Origin: Cenococcum geophilum 1.58
Taxonomy: Eukaryota > Ascomycota > Dothideomycetes > Gloniales > Gloniaceae
Direction of reading: 5' to 3'
DNA length: 64,000 nt
Assembly: GCA_001692895.1 (NCBI GenBank)
Contig: KV748205.1
Coordinates: 496,001-560,000 of the forward strand
Shown: piece by piece, positions 1 through 11,241 of the stretch
How the letters are laid out: each line of letters starts with the position of its first letter
Position numbering within the stretch: the first letter of the stretch is position 1
Notes under the pieces: model-generated
The model's input: only the letters and a program-made list of their open reading frames with translations
What the model was told of the DNA's origin: nothing
The model's database searches: none
Position numbers and translations under genes: made by a program

Positions 1-1912
1 CAATCTAAGCAGGCTAGCTTATAGTAGCGGAGCTAGGTTCTATAAGTAATTAATTTATAATCTAAGAACCTCCACGGGCGGAGGTCTGCGGAGGAACTAA
101 TTTATTAGCCTTATGGCCGACTTTAGAGCTGAAACCCGCTGCGTGGATATTCTTAATATGCTATAGAAACTGCTCGGGCGTTAAGGATCTAATGTATCTT
201 TTAACCGCGCCTTCTTTGTAAATGTTAAGCCTATCGCGGATATATATTAAAAAGAGCGCAATAATACGCGCATTAAAACTATGCAGTACTAGCTCTTTAA
301 GATGGTGGAAGGGAGGGTACTCTATAGGAATATTTTATTACCTAAGGTGATTTATATAAGTATAGAGCGTAGAGTACTACTACGTATATTACTTATTACT
401 GAAGAAAGTCCTTATAATTATATATAGGAAGTTTAACTGGAGGTGCTAAAGACCTAAAATAGGTAGTACTCAACGGTGGCTATTATATAAGAGCGCAGCC
501 TCTGCCCGCTCCCGCTTATAGGTATGGATAAGCTTTGCGGTTTTCTAGTTACCGTATGCCAGATATAATCGGTCCTAGAAATCGTTGTTATAATTAAGTT
601 ATAGTTGCTCTAAGAATATCATCTTAAGTACGCGGTGGTTGCCATTTATAGAAGCCTCGCTCTCTATAATAGGGCCTAGGTTTATATATATTGTCTTTAT
701 AGATGGTAGAATATTAATCTCCAGCATACGCGGATATTCCAGCTTAGTATTAGATTTAAAAATACTATTTATAGCGGCCGGATATGCGCTTTATAGAGCA
801 TTTGTAATTATAAATATGGATATCCAATTCTAAATACTATTATATATATTACCTAGCGCCTTAGCAATATCTTTAATCCGAAGTTGCACCTAGTTATATA
901 GTATACTTTAAAGAAGGCTATTAGGGGGAATATAGGATCTGCGGATAAGCTTTTTAGTAGTATAGGAATAGAAAACACTAGTGTCTCCAATTAACTAATA
1001 TTGCGTTCGCTTAAGGTAGTTAAAATTATTATATATAATATAGATATTATTAAGAGCGAACATTAATTAGAGGTGAGTCTTTAATAACGTTAGCGCCAGT
1101 ATATCCGCCGCTGGTATTATAACCTTCCTTAAAGCGTTTGGCTAATTCTATTTTTTGGCAGTTAAGCGTTATATATCTATTAATAAGCCCTAGTCTATAA
1201 AGTAGTGATAGAACCTAACACTTTATACCTATGCCTTAAAGATAAAGACTAAAAAGCCGAGTAAAATAGTTAGTGGAGCTTTAAGCGCGGCCTAATAAAA
1301 GGATAAATGTAAGAAGAATAATCTGCCCTAGGTGCGGTTTTTGTAATCTATTAGTTCTTAATTGTGCTAATAATTCTTCTATTAGTTAGTAGAGTAGAGG
1401 GGTATATTAGCTAATTGCCTTATAGCCCTATAAGAGTTAAACGTCTTTAAACTCTAGATCTAACTTCTATAGACTAAAGATAACCATCTTTTGCTGAAGA
1501 TCACAAAGCTCTTTACGAAGAGTATTTACGACCGTACTAATTAGTTCTAAATAGATATCCATAGTCTCTATAATCGCATTACGGATTTCTTTGTCCCCTA
1601 GAAGGGTAGTAATAAGCCCCTTTACCTTCTTCTTTTTTACCTTCCTTTTCTGCGCCTCGTCTTTTTTTACGCCTTGTTTTTTATTAGCACTAAGCTATAG
1701 CTATGCTAAAGAAAGGTTACTAAAGGTCTAATGCCAGTCACGTAAATACTCTAAAATAACTTTAATCTTCTCTTCCTTTAATATCCGCTTAGCGGACGGT
1801 CCAGTTAGCGTTTAGGTAGGCGTCCGCTGGTTAACTAATGCTATATTTATAGCGGGGGCGGGCGATTTAATTATTAATATATTACCTGTTTGGCGGCGCT
1901 TATTGCTTAACA
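1..1912 (-). pseudogene. RIP-decayed DUF6589-type protein remnant
   Basis: The minus strand carries a decayed reading frame that matches my memory of the fungal DUF6589 family. The N-terminal part (about 1912-1700) has a basic start followed by an 'ILEYLRDWH' stretch. The middle (about 760-420) reads 'LPSIKTIYINLGPI', then 'DRLYLAYGN', 'KTAKLIHTYKRERAEAAL' and 'LPILGL-HLQLNFLY', the order seen in DUF6589 proteins. The frame is broken by many stops, almost all TAG where tryptophan is expected or TAA/TAG where glutamine is expected, as RIP produces. The copy runs off the left edge of the window. DUF6589 proteins are multicopy in fungi and probably move with repeats, but their biochemical role is not established. 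Family assignment is from recalled motifs, not a search. Confidence 0.6.
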
Positions 1913-2078
1913 TCCTAGGGGCTAATGGGGTAGATGTATTAATTAATTATAGAGCTGCTTTTGCGGATTAATTTAATAGTATTTCTGAGATAATAGCTGT
2001 TATAGGGGTATAGATCAATTTCGTTAAAAAAGGTAACTACTCTATATATAAAATAAGTCGCGTCGCTTAAGAAAACGT

Positions 2079-2254
2079 TGGCAAAGTCTCTTAGACTATA
2101 GAATCAACCTTTTAACAAAAAAGGGTTAGCGATATCCGCTTGCGGATATACGTATGTCCGCTAACTGATTCTATGGTCTGAGCTTGCTGAGGTAAACCGT
2201 CCGCTAAGCTGATTTAGGACGGCAATCGTTTTCTTAGTCTGAGGGACTTTGGCG
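2079..2254. repeat. Short inverted repeat, related to 3425-3510
   Basis: An imperfect 19-bp inverted repeat has arms at 2079-2097 and 2236-2254. Between them lies a palindromic stretch rich in TCCGCT/AGCGGA and the word TCTGAGCTTGCTGAGGTAA. A related word, TCTGAGCTCGCTGAGGTAA, recurs at about 3501-3519, together with a similar GCCAAACGCTCTCAGAC at about 3426-3442. This looks like the end or solo terminus of a small DNA transposon. No target duplication is clear. Confidence 0.4.
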
Positions 2255-2636
2255 AGATTTATAGGAAAACCTAAACACGGTTTATATAAGAAGACCTTAT
2301 TAACTTTAATAAAATTAATCTACCCTCCCGCAATACCTATCGATATAAAAATTAAACCAAATTATAGAGAAAAGCCTACTCTATAAAGCTATAAGATCCT
2401 TAGCTCCTTATACATGCGCGACGTTAAGAGGAAGTCGCCGCGGCAGAGGCTATAATTCCACCTCTGTACTATCGAGCGCGAAGTAACTACCAACGCTAAA
2501 CGCCTACGCCTATGCCCGCCTTCTCCATAACCAGCGGATATTCCATCTGCTATATACCTATTTAATTTATTTACTTTATAGCCCTTTATAGGTTATAGTG
2601 TAGGCCCTAATAGAGTTACAAGCTCTGCGTCTACGT

Positions 2637-3058
2637 AGAGCTGTAGAGCTTTGCAAGAGCTCTGCAGAACGAAGCTTAGGGGGAGACCTGCACGAAGCTC
2701 TGCAAAAGCTCTGCACGAAGCTCCGCTCGAAGCTCTACTAGCACTAATATACTAGGAAGGTTCTACAATCGCCCGTATGAACGCCCGTACAAACGCCCAT
2801 ACAATCAATCGATCAATTGCCCATACAATCGTCTCTACAAACGTCTCTGCAATTGGTCGCCCGTACGAACGTCTGCACGTCCGCACATCTACACGCCTGC
2901 ACGCCTGCACGCCTGCACGTGGCTCTGCGCGTGGCTCTGCACGAAGCTCTGCACGAAGCTCTGCACGAAGCTCTGCACGAAGCTCTGCACGAAGCTCTAC
3001 ACGAAGCTCTACACGAGGCTCTGCACGAAGCTCTACACGAGGCTCTGCCCAAAGCTTA
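2637..3058. repeat. 12-bp tandem repeat tract (GCACGAAGCTCT)n
   Basis: From 2915 to 3046 there are eleven 12-bp units of consensus GCACGAAGCTCT, with variants ACACGAAGCTCT and GCGCGTGGCTCT, plus one degenerate unit to 3058. An 8-bp unit GCCTGCAC is repeated just before (about 2895-2918), and diluted units lie at 2637-2731. Because 12 is a multiple of 3, all six frames give four-residue repeat peptides, so the ORFs here are artefacts. The same unit occurs in inverted orientation at 15581-15701. Confidence 0.9.
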
Positions 3059-3593
3059 CCTCTAGTAGTAGCTCCGGGCCAAGGGAGGATATTTTTAAAG
3101 AAGGACCCAGCTATAGTACCTACTAGGTGTTGCAATAACTTNAAGTAGTAGATATCTATAGATCTGTATAGTTTTATCTATATTAGCAGACTATTTAATA
3201 AGATATAATATATGCTCATAATTTTAACAACGCGTTTTTTAACTTTAACGAAATTAATGTCAGGACTAAGCAATAGCCGTATAATAAAATTCATACCATT
3301 TAGAAGCCCTAAGTCTTAAAAAAAAAGTGACTTTGTGTGGTAATAATAACGCGTTATGTGAATGAATGAATTAGATATCCGTAATGTCCGCTTGGCGGAT
3401 TTTGGTCATAATTTTAACAAAACACGCCAAACGCTCTCAGACGTGATCTTGCAATTCGGAAGACGGCGTAGATTATTCCGATGCTAGCTAAAAAATCGCG
3501 TCTGAGCTCGCTGAGGTAAGAAAATCCGTACCAACGGAATTAGGTGGGCAGCTCCAAACACCACGCGGCCATCACAGCTCTGCCGCATATACA
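3059..3593. other. Repeat-to-gene transition and TVP23 upstream region
   Basis: The part to about 3560 is AT-rich repeat sequence with one N at 3142. It contains the second copy of the small inverted-repeat words (3425-3510) and two copies of TCATAATTTTAACAA. The TVP23 start codon follows within about 35 bp of the repeat edge, so the promoter of TVP23 must lie largely inside or against repeat sequence. Confidence 0.5.
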
Positions 3594-4516
3594 ATGGAGA
3601 ATGCGCAGACCCAGCCCCAACCGGGCGACCTAAGTTGGAGACTAAGTAGCCATCCTATTACTCTACTCACTTTTCTCTTTTTCAGGATATGTGCGTGTCT
3701 CCATATGATCCCCAGGCTCCAAAGTTGGACTGCTAGCTAATATACTTTTACAGCAAGCCTCCTCGTTTATCTCTTCGGCCTCAAACTCTTCACCAAAAAC
3801 TAGTACGTCTTACTTCCCAAACCAGTGCGCAGAACCATCTAGTTCCCGCCCTCCGCCCACTCTGCTCACTTATCCTCCCACCTCGCAACCCACCAAACTA
3901 ACCCGCAATCCCTCCAGCGTCCTCATCTTCATAATCACCATACTGCTCCTGGCCACCGACTTCTACTACCTGAAAAACATCGCCGGGCGCCGGCTCGTCG
4001 GGTTGCGCTGGTGGAACGAAGCGGACACGGCGACGGGCGACTCGCGCTGGGTCTTCGAGTCCGCAGACCCGGAAACCCGCACCATCAACGCCACCGACAA
4101 GCGCTTCTTCTGGCTCGCGCTGTACGCACAGCCGGTCCTATGGGTCATCCTCGCTATTGTGGCGCTGGCCAGTTTCGAGCCCATCTGGTTGACCCTGGTT
4201 GGTGAGTTACACTCCCTACCCTAGCTTTCCGACTTGGGTGGAATGCAGTGCAAAAGACGGTTGGATGGTATGGGAAGCCGTTGGATTCTGGGTGTTGGAG
4301 ACAAGAGATCGGCCGCGGAATGATGTGCTGGAGGTGTATACAATGCTAACCACGGCCGCAGTCATTGCGCTCATCCTCACAGTCACAAACACGCTCGCCT
4401 TCTCGCGCTGTGACAAGTTCAGCCAAGCCAGCAACTTCGCCTCCAGCGCTGTCTATTCATCTGGTCTGGCGCGGAATCTTGCGGGTGGTATGGTGAGCAG
4501 CTGGTTCCGTCGTTGA
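3594..4516 (+). CDS. TVP23: Golgi membrane protein TVP23
   Basis: TVP23 is a conserved small Golgi/TGN membrane protein (DUF846) involved in vesicular trafficking. The model has four exons: 3594-3690, 3754-3802, 3918-4201 and 4362-4516, giving 194 aa with all phases consistent. The start reads [20 protein letters not shown]. Recognisable family features are 'LTFLFFRI', '[17 protein letters not shown]', the '[17 protein letters not shown]' block, 'DSRWVFES', and the C-terminal '[20 protein letters not shown]' ending in SSWFRR. Four hydrophobic segments fit the four-span topology. The introns (63, 115 and 160 nt) have GT-AG ends. The length matches the family. The downstream neighbour is convergent. 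Identity is very secure; the first exon boundary is the least certain because it depends on one short intron. Confidence 0.93.
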
Positions 4517-5578
4517 GGAAGTAATGAACCAAGATGAGATGTATGCCCTATTTGTGTCGAGTATTTCTAAAGGGGTTATCTTACTCCGGCGAGGCGTTTG
4601 GGTTAGGTTGGATTTGTATGAGTAGCGAGGCATGTATCAGGTCGTTCGTATGAAATATGCCAGTGCGGTCAGTTTGGCTAAATCCCATGTGGACAAAATA
4701 TGCAGAATCAGTGACATCTGCTATAAGACATTTTTGCTTGAAATGGAATCTAATTCGTACAGCCACAAACTAAATTCGGCTCCCAACTGTCTATAAGGTC
4801 TGCGGTTATTGCATTCCCTACAATGGCGAAGGCCTTGAGTCGGCAATGTGTTCAGTGACGGGTTCTTAATTCAAATGCTATTCGCTTGGCTGAGGTCTTT
4901 TGCGTTGAATATTATAGCTATAGCAGAGACCCTGAAGCAAGACGCTTGGGCGAACCGCATCGAAGCACAAGCACAACATAAATATCGCACCAAGGTTTCC
5001 TCTAGGGCCGCGTTCGACGCAGCCAACTCAATTGCCTATTCCGATTCCTCCCATCCCATCTGTAACCCTCCTAAATCCACCAATAATGCATTAACAAGCA
5101 GGCCTAATCCTACAGCCACTCAGATAGCAGCACCGGCTGTACATGACACGAAACATACAGAGCCTTCAGGAAGCTCCCGGCTGATATATAACAACAAACC
5201 AAACCAAACGAAAATACCGTATCCACATTCCCTTCCCTTCCCAACGCAATGCTGAAAAAACCCGCTTATTGGCACAGACAGATAAACAAACAGATAAACA
5301 AAGGAAATATCACTGGAAGTGAGGTAGTAGTAGGCGCCGTCATCCACACGTCGTGGTTTTTGGCAAAGAAACTGTAATAAAACAGAGAAAGGAAAGGAAA
5401 AATATATGCAAAAACAAAACGATCCAGCGCCGTACCTGCCTGAGGGTGTGCACCAGTAGTTTCCCCACCCTTTGCCAGATTTACGCCGTCGCCAGAAAAT
5501 AAAAAGACCCAAATCTGCATATACACATGACCGGCACGAGAGAGTGAGAGAAGGTTAAAGAAGAGGGAACGGCTGGGC
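4517..5578. other. Convergent intergenic region
   Basis: This is the 1.06-kb space between the 3' ends of TVP23 and the Sel1-repeat gene. Small ORFs on both strands (for example 4848-5255 and 5120-5512) have no recognisable protein features or start context. It probably holds the two 3' UTRs. Confidence 0.5.
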
Positions 5579-7800
5579 TTATGCAGCGGTGCTCTTCTTC
5601 CGTCCGAAAATGGTCCTCGTCCGGCTCTTATCGCGCGGCTTCTTTTCCGACGAATCTTTTTTACTTGACTTGCCGGAGCGCGTTGATCGCGTGTCTGAAG
5701 AGTCTTCCATATATTTATCCTTGTATATCCTGTTCGAAAGGTCAGTAAAAAGCTCATCTAGTCATTCTAAGCTGGGATAACTACTCACCAACTATTCCCC
5801 GCCATACTCATCCCCTTGGCTTCCGCCAACCGGTAAAACTTGGCTGCCTTCTTGAGATCCTTCTTACATCCGATCCCCTCCGTATAACAAAACCCGGCCT
5901 CGGCAAGCGCATCAGGGTCACCCCAGTTACCCGCAATTTCAAAACACCTCAATGCTAGTGCTTTGTCTTGCTGGATACCCCATCCGTTCATGTAGCTCAC
6001 TCCGAGCTCGTAGATGGAGAGTGCGAATTGCGCCTTGTGCGTTTTGCGCTCTAGAACGTCGCCGGGTTTACCTTGCTTGGTCAAGTCCTCGTCATCGGCG
6101 ACCTCAAGCTGCGCGCAGTCAACTGCGCGGCGTAGCCATTGCACACCTTCCGCCTGGTTGGGCCGCATGCCCCAACCGTGACGGCAGGCAAGGGCATAGA
6201 GGAGCATGGCGGTCGGAAGACCGGCTTTAGCGGCCAATCGCAAGTGGTAGGTTGATTCATTGAGCGAACCAGCCTCATGGCATCTGATCCCTCTATTGAG
6301 ATGCTCTTCAGCTGTAACCTCACCAGAACGTTCCTGACGTGCACGGACTGTGCTATTGCTCGATGCGAGAGAAGGTGAGCCGTGGCGCTCGGCCAAAGAA
6401 GTACGCGGAACTGGGGATGGATCAGGCTGGCTGCGGGGTCTGTCGATGGAGCGAGGAGGCGACGGTGGAGAAGGGGGTCGTGTCTGTGCAATTGGTTTGT
6501 TAGGTTTATTCGATTGCGGTTGGTCCCATTGGATCTGGCTTGAGAGGAAGTCTTCCACGCATATAGATTCCCGTTGTAATACCCGTCCGCGTGGCAAAGA
6601 AAACTTGGAGTAGACGTAAGATGGAGCAGGGTGATTCTGCGAATCTATAGATCCTCGAAAATCTTCGCTAGTCATGCTTACGGGAGTGTGGACCATTTCG
6701 TTGGAATAATTTGTGAGAGGACTGTCCCCAGCATCTTGCCTTTGATAGCTATCGAAGGATGGCCTCATCATGGCACTCTCGTCAGATGCCTGTCTTGAAG
6801 GCATGTCAAATGACGGTCTGCTAGCGCTGCTAAGTGGCCTCGAAAAGTTGAAAGCCGGACGAGGAAGCTGTGAACCGCCAACGGAGTACTCCGACGAAAG
6901 AGAACGGGAACGTGGTAATGAGTGGTTCATGAACGGGGAGGCTGGAGAATATGACCTTGAAAAACTGGAGTTCGACGAGAGTTGCCTTGCAGGTAGGGAA
7001 TCATAAGAACCGCCAAGGGACATGCCTTCAACTTCATCAGAGCTGTCGCCAGGAACAGACCTAATGCTGGGAGATACACGAGGGGACCTTGACGGTATCG
7101 GCGACCTTGGTGGTAGGAGTCCGTTTGAAGGATAACCTCTTGCAGCCACTGAATCAATGGCAAGTGGCCTTTGCCTACCCTGTGATGAGTTTGATCCATT
7201 GTAGCCACCATTGGAGCCTGGCGTAATAGGCGTTGCTCCTTGGACAGAACCTATACGTGGCTCAACGGAATCTGGCGACTGTGCCCTGGGAATGGCGAAA
7301 TAATCTTGAGGCACAGCCGAGGGTTGCTCCGTCTCATCCACTCGTGACAAATTATTCCTGAAGGGGAGCGGCCGGTCAAATTGAGAGTCATCTGCCTGCA
7401 TCTGTGGATAATATGATTTGTGTCGACTGTCTTGTCGCGTCTCCCAAGCGCTATGTAGTGTCGTATCTTCTTCCTGTTGCTCGGATTCGGTGTAGGAGTT
7501 GAGGCTGTCCCCAGACTCCTGAGACACTGAGCGGAAGTAACCCGGGCGATGTCCAAACTCGTTTGCGATTGTGAGTGGAGGTAACCTGCTAATGCGGCGA
7601 CCATGAGTGTTTGGTTCTTGAAACCTTTTTGCAAGAAGCCGTCCCTGTAACGCAAGCGCATCAAGTGGTGACAGTGCGGGGGGAACTTCGCCGGTCCTGG
7701 GAGAGGGCAGATCTCCGGAGGAGAAATTCGGTTGGCGTGGCTGTTCGTAGGACTGGAAGCCGCCACCCAAGTGTTCTGGTCGATCTGGCCGATTAAGCAT
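5579..7800 (-). CDS. Sel1-repeat protein (Nif1/Skt5-like)
   Basis: The gene has two exons, 7800-5789 and 5729-5579, separated by a 59-nt intron (GTGAGT...CAG), encoding about 720 aa. An in-frame ATG at 7848 would add 16 residues; I prefer 7800 because the protein then starts MLNRPDRPEH, which looks like a conserved start. The first about 500 residues are low-complexity and Ser/Pro-rich. They include a conserved-looking 'SPLDALALQGRLLAKRF' and 'RRISRLPPLTIANEF'. The C-terminal part holds about three Sel1/TPR-like repeats ('HLRLAAKAGLPTAMLLYALA', 'SIYELGVSYMNGWGI', 'ALAEAGFCYTEGIGC'). A short basic tail ends GRKKSTAA with no CaaX box. Sel1 proteins of this shape act as scaffolds, for example S. 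pombe Nif1 or the chitin synthase activator Skt5. Which of these it corresponds to is inferred. Confidence 0.8.
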
Positions 7801-7848
7801 TGTGATTGAGTGATTAAATATTGTGGTGTCGGATTGGCGTTCTCTCAT

Positions 7849-8881
7849 GAGGTTGAGGGTGAGGTTTGCGGGACAATTGAGAGGTTATAGTGATCCGTCA
7901 TACAGGCGCAGTTGAATGTCGTGACTGTCGAGGCAGAATCCGCAGAGTAACGGACGGGTATGCAGCGGCTTTCATAGGTATCAAGATACGCGCCGTCAAG
8001 GATCCAAAGGAGGCTGTGATAGTGGCGAGAGTTCACGGTCAGGACAGAGTATTATGTTTAGGAGTGAAGGAATGCTAGGGAAGGTCCAAGGAAATAATGC
8101 GTGGTCGGTGCGGGGTCAGTGTTGTTGATGAACGAAGGAGATAGGAAAGCTGGTGCTGGTAGCAGTGAAGCCGGCTAAAAGATGGCAAGGCGGCGGAGTT
8201 GGTTTTGTGTTCCGTCGTGGACAGAATACGGGGTTGGACTTGGATGGGTTGGACTTGAATAGGAGTCGCTTGGCACCCGTGGCTTGGGTGCAACGCCGAC
8301 TTTATTTTTGCGACACACTGCTGACGCCGGCCAATCGAGTCTTCTGAATCAACCTACTGCGGTCAAAACCCAGATTAGCTCATCACAAAGCTGCGTCGTC
8401 ACGGTCGTCACGGTCGTCTCAGTCGTTCGGCGTGCTATCCAGCCTCGCTCATCGCCGTTCGCGAAATACTGCCCGTCACATGAAAAATGCAAATTTCTAC
8501 TCCAACCACTGGCAACATTTCAACGCCTCAGCCTTCGCCCTAGCCTCGATTGCGCAGCCCTCCCTGCAAGCCTCCTCGGCTGCACGCCCCATCAGGAACA
8601 GCCGAGGGACGGTGACATTCCTGACACTTCATCCCCCGTGACCATCATTTGTGGAGCCGCCTGCACGCAAGATTAGTGCAAATTACATCTCTTGGCCATG
8701 GCTGCAGCAAATCGTGACCCCATGGGTGGCGCCTGTCGTCTTTGGAGTAAAGAATAAATTCTGCTAATTATACTTATAATTCTAGGGTGCGATTGAAACT
8801 CGTTTCCTCAGATGCGCCTAAGGTACCTTCATTACAAGAAACCCGACTGCTGAGACACCACTATTCCTACACAACATGCAT
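7849..8881. other. Upstream region of the Sel1-repeat gene
   Basis: This 1.03-kb region separates two minus-strand genes and must contain the promoter and 5' UTR of the Sel1-repeat gene and the 3' end of the DUF1776 gene. ORFs such as 8284-8676 (+) lack recognisable motifs and are taken as chance. Confidence 0.45.
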
Positions 8882-10528
8882 TTAAGTCGACTCCACCTTT
8901 TCCCATGACTGCACGCTGTCTTCCAACTTTGGTTCTGCCACCTCATCTAATGAGACTTGTCTTATTCCCAGTATCCATCCCACCAATCCTGTTGGAGCCC
9001 AATTACCAACAATGTCGTAAGCAACACTGCCTCTTCCAACTCTCCAAATCTTTCGGGGCCGTTTCTGTGTTAGCGCATCAAAGACAGCGTTATGCAGCTC
9101 GCGTAACGCACTGCCGGCAGATATGTTTCCATTCTCATTGAAGAGTCCTTTGCTGCCAGCGATCCGACTTTGCGTGACATAGTTGTGTGCATAGAGTGCT
9201 CGAGCAGATGGCGGCCAAGCATACGTCTTTGGTCCTCCGATCGGTTGGATGTGGTGTTTCCCACCCACACTTCCGTAGTCAAAAGTACCTAGCTTAAATT
9301 GGCATACATCTATGCCTAATGTCCCTAGTTCACCCCGGAGAGACGTGGTAAATCCTTCTAGAGCACCTACAACAGCACTTTCGACCCCGTGGAAGGGAGG
9401 CCGTAATGATGAAACGATACTCGGAGTAAGCACAAGAACACGTGCTTTAAATTCGCAGATGGTAGGTAAGAATGCCTGTGTAGTCGCAATAGTACTTAAT
9501 ACCTTTGCGTTGAGTGCATCTGACCAAAGTTCTGGGGAGACAATTTCAATGGGTCCTGAAGGGTAAATAAGATCCGGTACCAGAAGGAGACCTGTAAAGT
9601 TGAGATTGTGAGAAGATGCTCCTGAAAAGGCAATGTGTGGACTTAGGAGAATATTGTTGAATCGCTCAATTGCTTCTTGGGTGCTTAACGACTGCGCAAA
9701 TTAGTTAGCATGGTTACTATCACGAGAAGAGTATACTTACATCCACGATATCTAGATGTAAAGGCCTTATATCTACTCTTGCTTCGCCTTGCACAATCTG
9801 TTCCTCTTCGACGCTGTTCACCACAACATACACAATGAAACCTCGTCGTTCGAGGTCTAGTGATATTGATTTCGTGATAGGAGAGCTCGGAGGACCAGCA
9901 ATCACTAACATCATTAGCTGGCATTTTAGACACAATCATGAGTGTAGCGCATACCAACAACCTCTCTCCTGGCGCCATTGGTAGCTCTTCTTGCTCTCCG
10001 CTTCTTGTTATATCCTTTCTTCTTCCGCCATATCAGAAACGCACCAGTTCCAACGAATGCAACAATCGCTGCAGTGATAGCATGGAGGACCAGCAATCAC
10101 TAACATCATTAGCTGGCATTTTAGACACAATCATGAGTGTAGCGCATACCAACAACCTCTCTCCTGGCGCCATTGGTAGCTCTTCTTGCTCTCCGCTTCT
10201 TGTTATATCCTTTCTTCTTCCGCCATATCAGAAACGCACCAGTTCCAACGAATGCAACAATCGCTGCAGTGATAGCATGATTCCGCGATACCCAGTCTTG
10301 TACTCTATCGATATATCCCGGAGGTAGTCTTGATATGGCGCGGGGTGGGGGTGGAGGTGGAGGACGGGCAGATTGCGGAAGCCAATCCGCAGCTGCAAGC
10401 TTATCTTTTATTGTCACTGCAACATACTCGAAATGTCGGTCAGTGGCATCTGCTATATCTCCAGTAAACTTTCTGATATCTCTGGATATCCCGGCAAGCT
10501 TCACAAGGTGGTTAGTGACGGCATTCAC
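8882..10528 (-). CDS. DUF1776 family SDR-like membrane protein
   Basis: The model has three exons: 10528-10150, 9904-9741 and 9691-8882, giving 450 aa. It opens MNAVTNHLVKLAGISRDI, followed by a proline run, a transmembrane segment 'AITAAIVAFVGTGAFLIW' and a basic KKKGYNKKRRARR stretch. Next come 'VVIAGPPSSPITKSISLDL' (a Rossmann-like beta-alpha start) and a dehydrogenase-like body with 'VLVLTPSIVSSLRPPFHG' and 'LEGFTTSLRGELGTLGIDV'. This is the architecture of DUF1776, a fungal family in the short-chain dehydrogenase clan with no established reaction. A perfect 195-bp tandem duplication (9889-10083 and 10084-10278) lies across intron 1 and its borders. Joining the upstream 5' splice site (10149) to the downstream 3' site (9905) gives a 245-nt intron and restores the full frame, whereas using the inner sites breaks it. 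Confidence 0.85.
9889..10278. repeat. Perfect 195-bp tandem duplication in the DUF1776 gene
   Basis: The two copies, 9889-10083 and 10084-10278, appear identical base for base. Each contains the end of the first coding exon (transmembrane segment and basic tail), the whole small intron and the first bases of the next exon. Identity suggests either a very recent duplication or an assembly artefact. Confidence 0.92.
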
Positions 10529-11241
10529 GGGTAAAGCTGCGAAGAGGCCTTACAACGTCAAGAAAATGCTGGTCGTCGCTTGTCATAGCTCAGGTGTGGA
10601 AACTAATCTTATAATAAACGATGGAGGCCAATTCAAGGAACCCGAGCGCAAGGTCCAACAGGTGTGGTGATGAAGCGGGATAACCAGCTTCCCATCGCAT
10701 GAGCAAGAGGCGCGGCGCGGCGCGGCGATTATGCCGACGTTAATCTTATCACCACGTGATTGTGCCGTTGTTAAATCTTCATTGGGCGGTGGCAAGTGGC
10801 AGTGCAGGTTGTGACCGCGTACGTTAAATCTCCTGTCCAGGATATAACCGCGCCGTATTGTAGATGTTTTCCGACAAGCAAACGACGAGATATAGCAAGC
10901 AGCGTCCGTGTCCATATGAGTCTTCTCAGTTTTTTCTTTTCGTTATCTGTGGCGCTTGATCCATCTTAGCAACTGTGTATGGAGCTTACGTGGCGGCGTT
11001 GCCTTCAAGGACGTAACTTCCTTTCATAATCACTGTTCTACGTCTTTCCATACTGCCTAGCATCTATCGCCTTTGCATCGGTGAAGCCAGAGTCCTATCT
11101 CGTTTCTCCTCACTTCGCCAAAGATATAACTCTTCCGTTCATTCAAGAATACAAACGGCCCTCAAAAAATCTCTTTCGAACCAAGTCTACGCGCGTTTAC
11201 ATTGTTAGCAGGCACTAAAACTCAAGTTAGACGCGTTCAAC
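10529..11241. promoter_or_regulatory. Divergent promoter region, DUF1776 / WSS1
   Basis: The 713-bp region between two divergent start codons holds both promoters. It contains a short GCGCG-type simple repeat near 10709-10728 and pyrimidine-rich tracts near 10925-10940 and 11030-11110 upstream of WSS1. No specific operator could be identified. Confidence 0.5.

Noticed and set aside
2895-3058. CRISPR-like array
   Set aside because: Units are contiguous 12-mers without spacers, and the organism is a fungus.
2752-3148. Overlapping ORFs of 79-127 codons on both strands with four-residue repeats
   Set aside because: They are products of the 12-bp tandem repeat, which is open in most frames; no start context or family.
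8284-8676. 130-codon + ORF between two minus-strand genes
   Set aside because: No recognisable domain, and it lies in the expected promoter/UTR of the Sel1-repeat gene.
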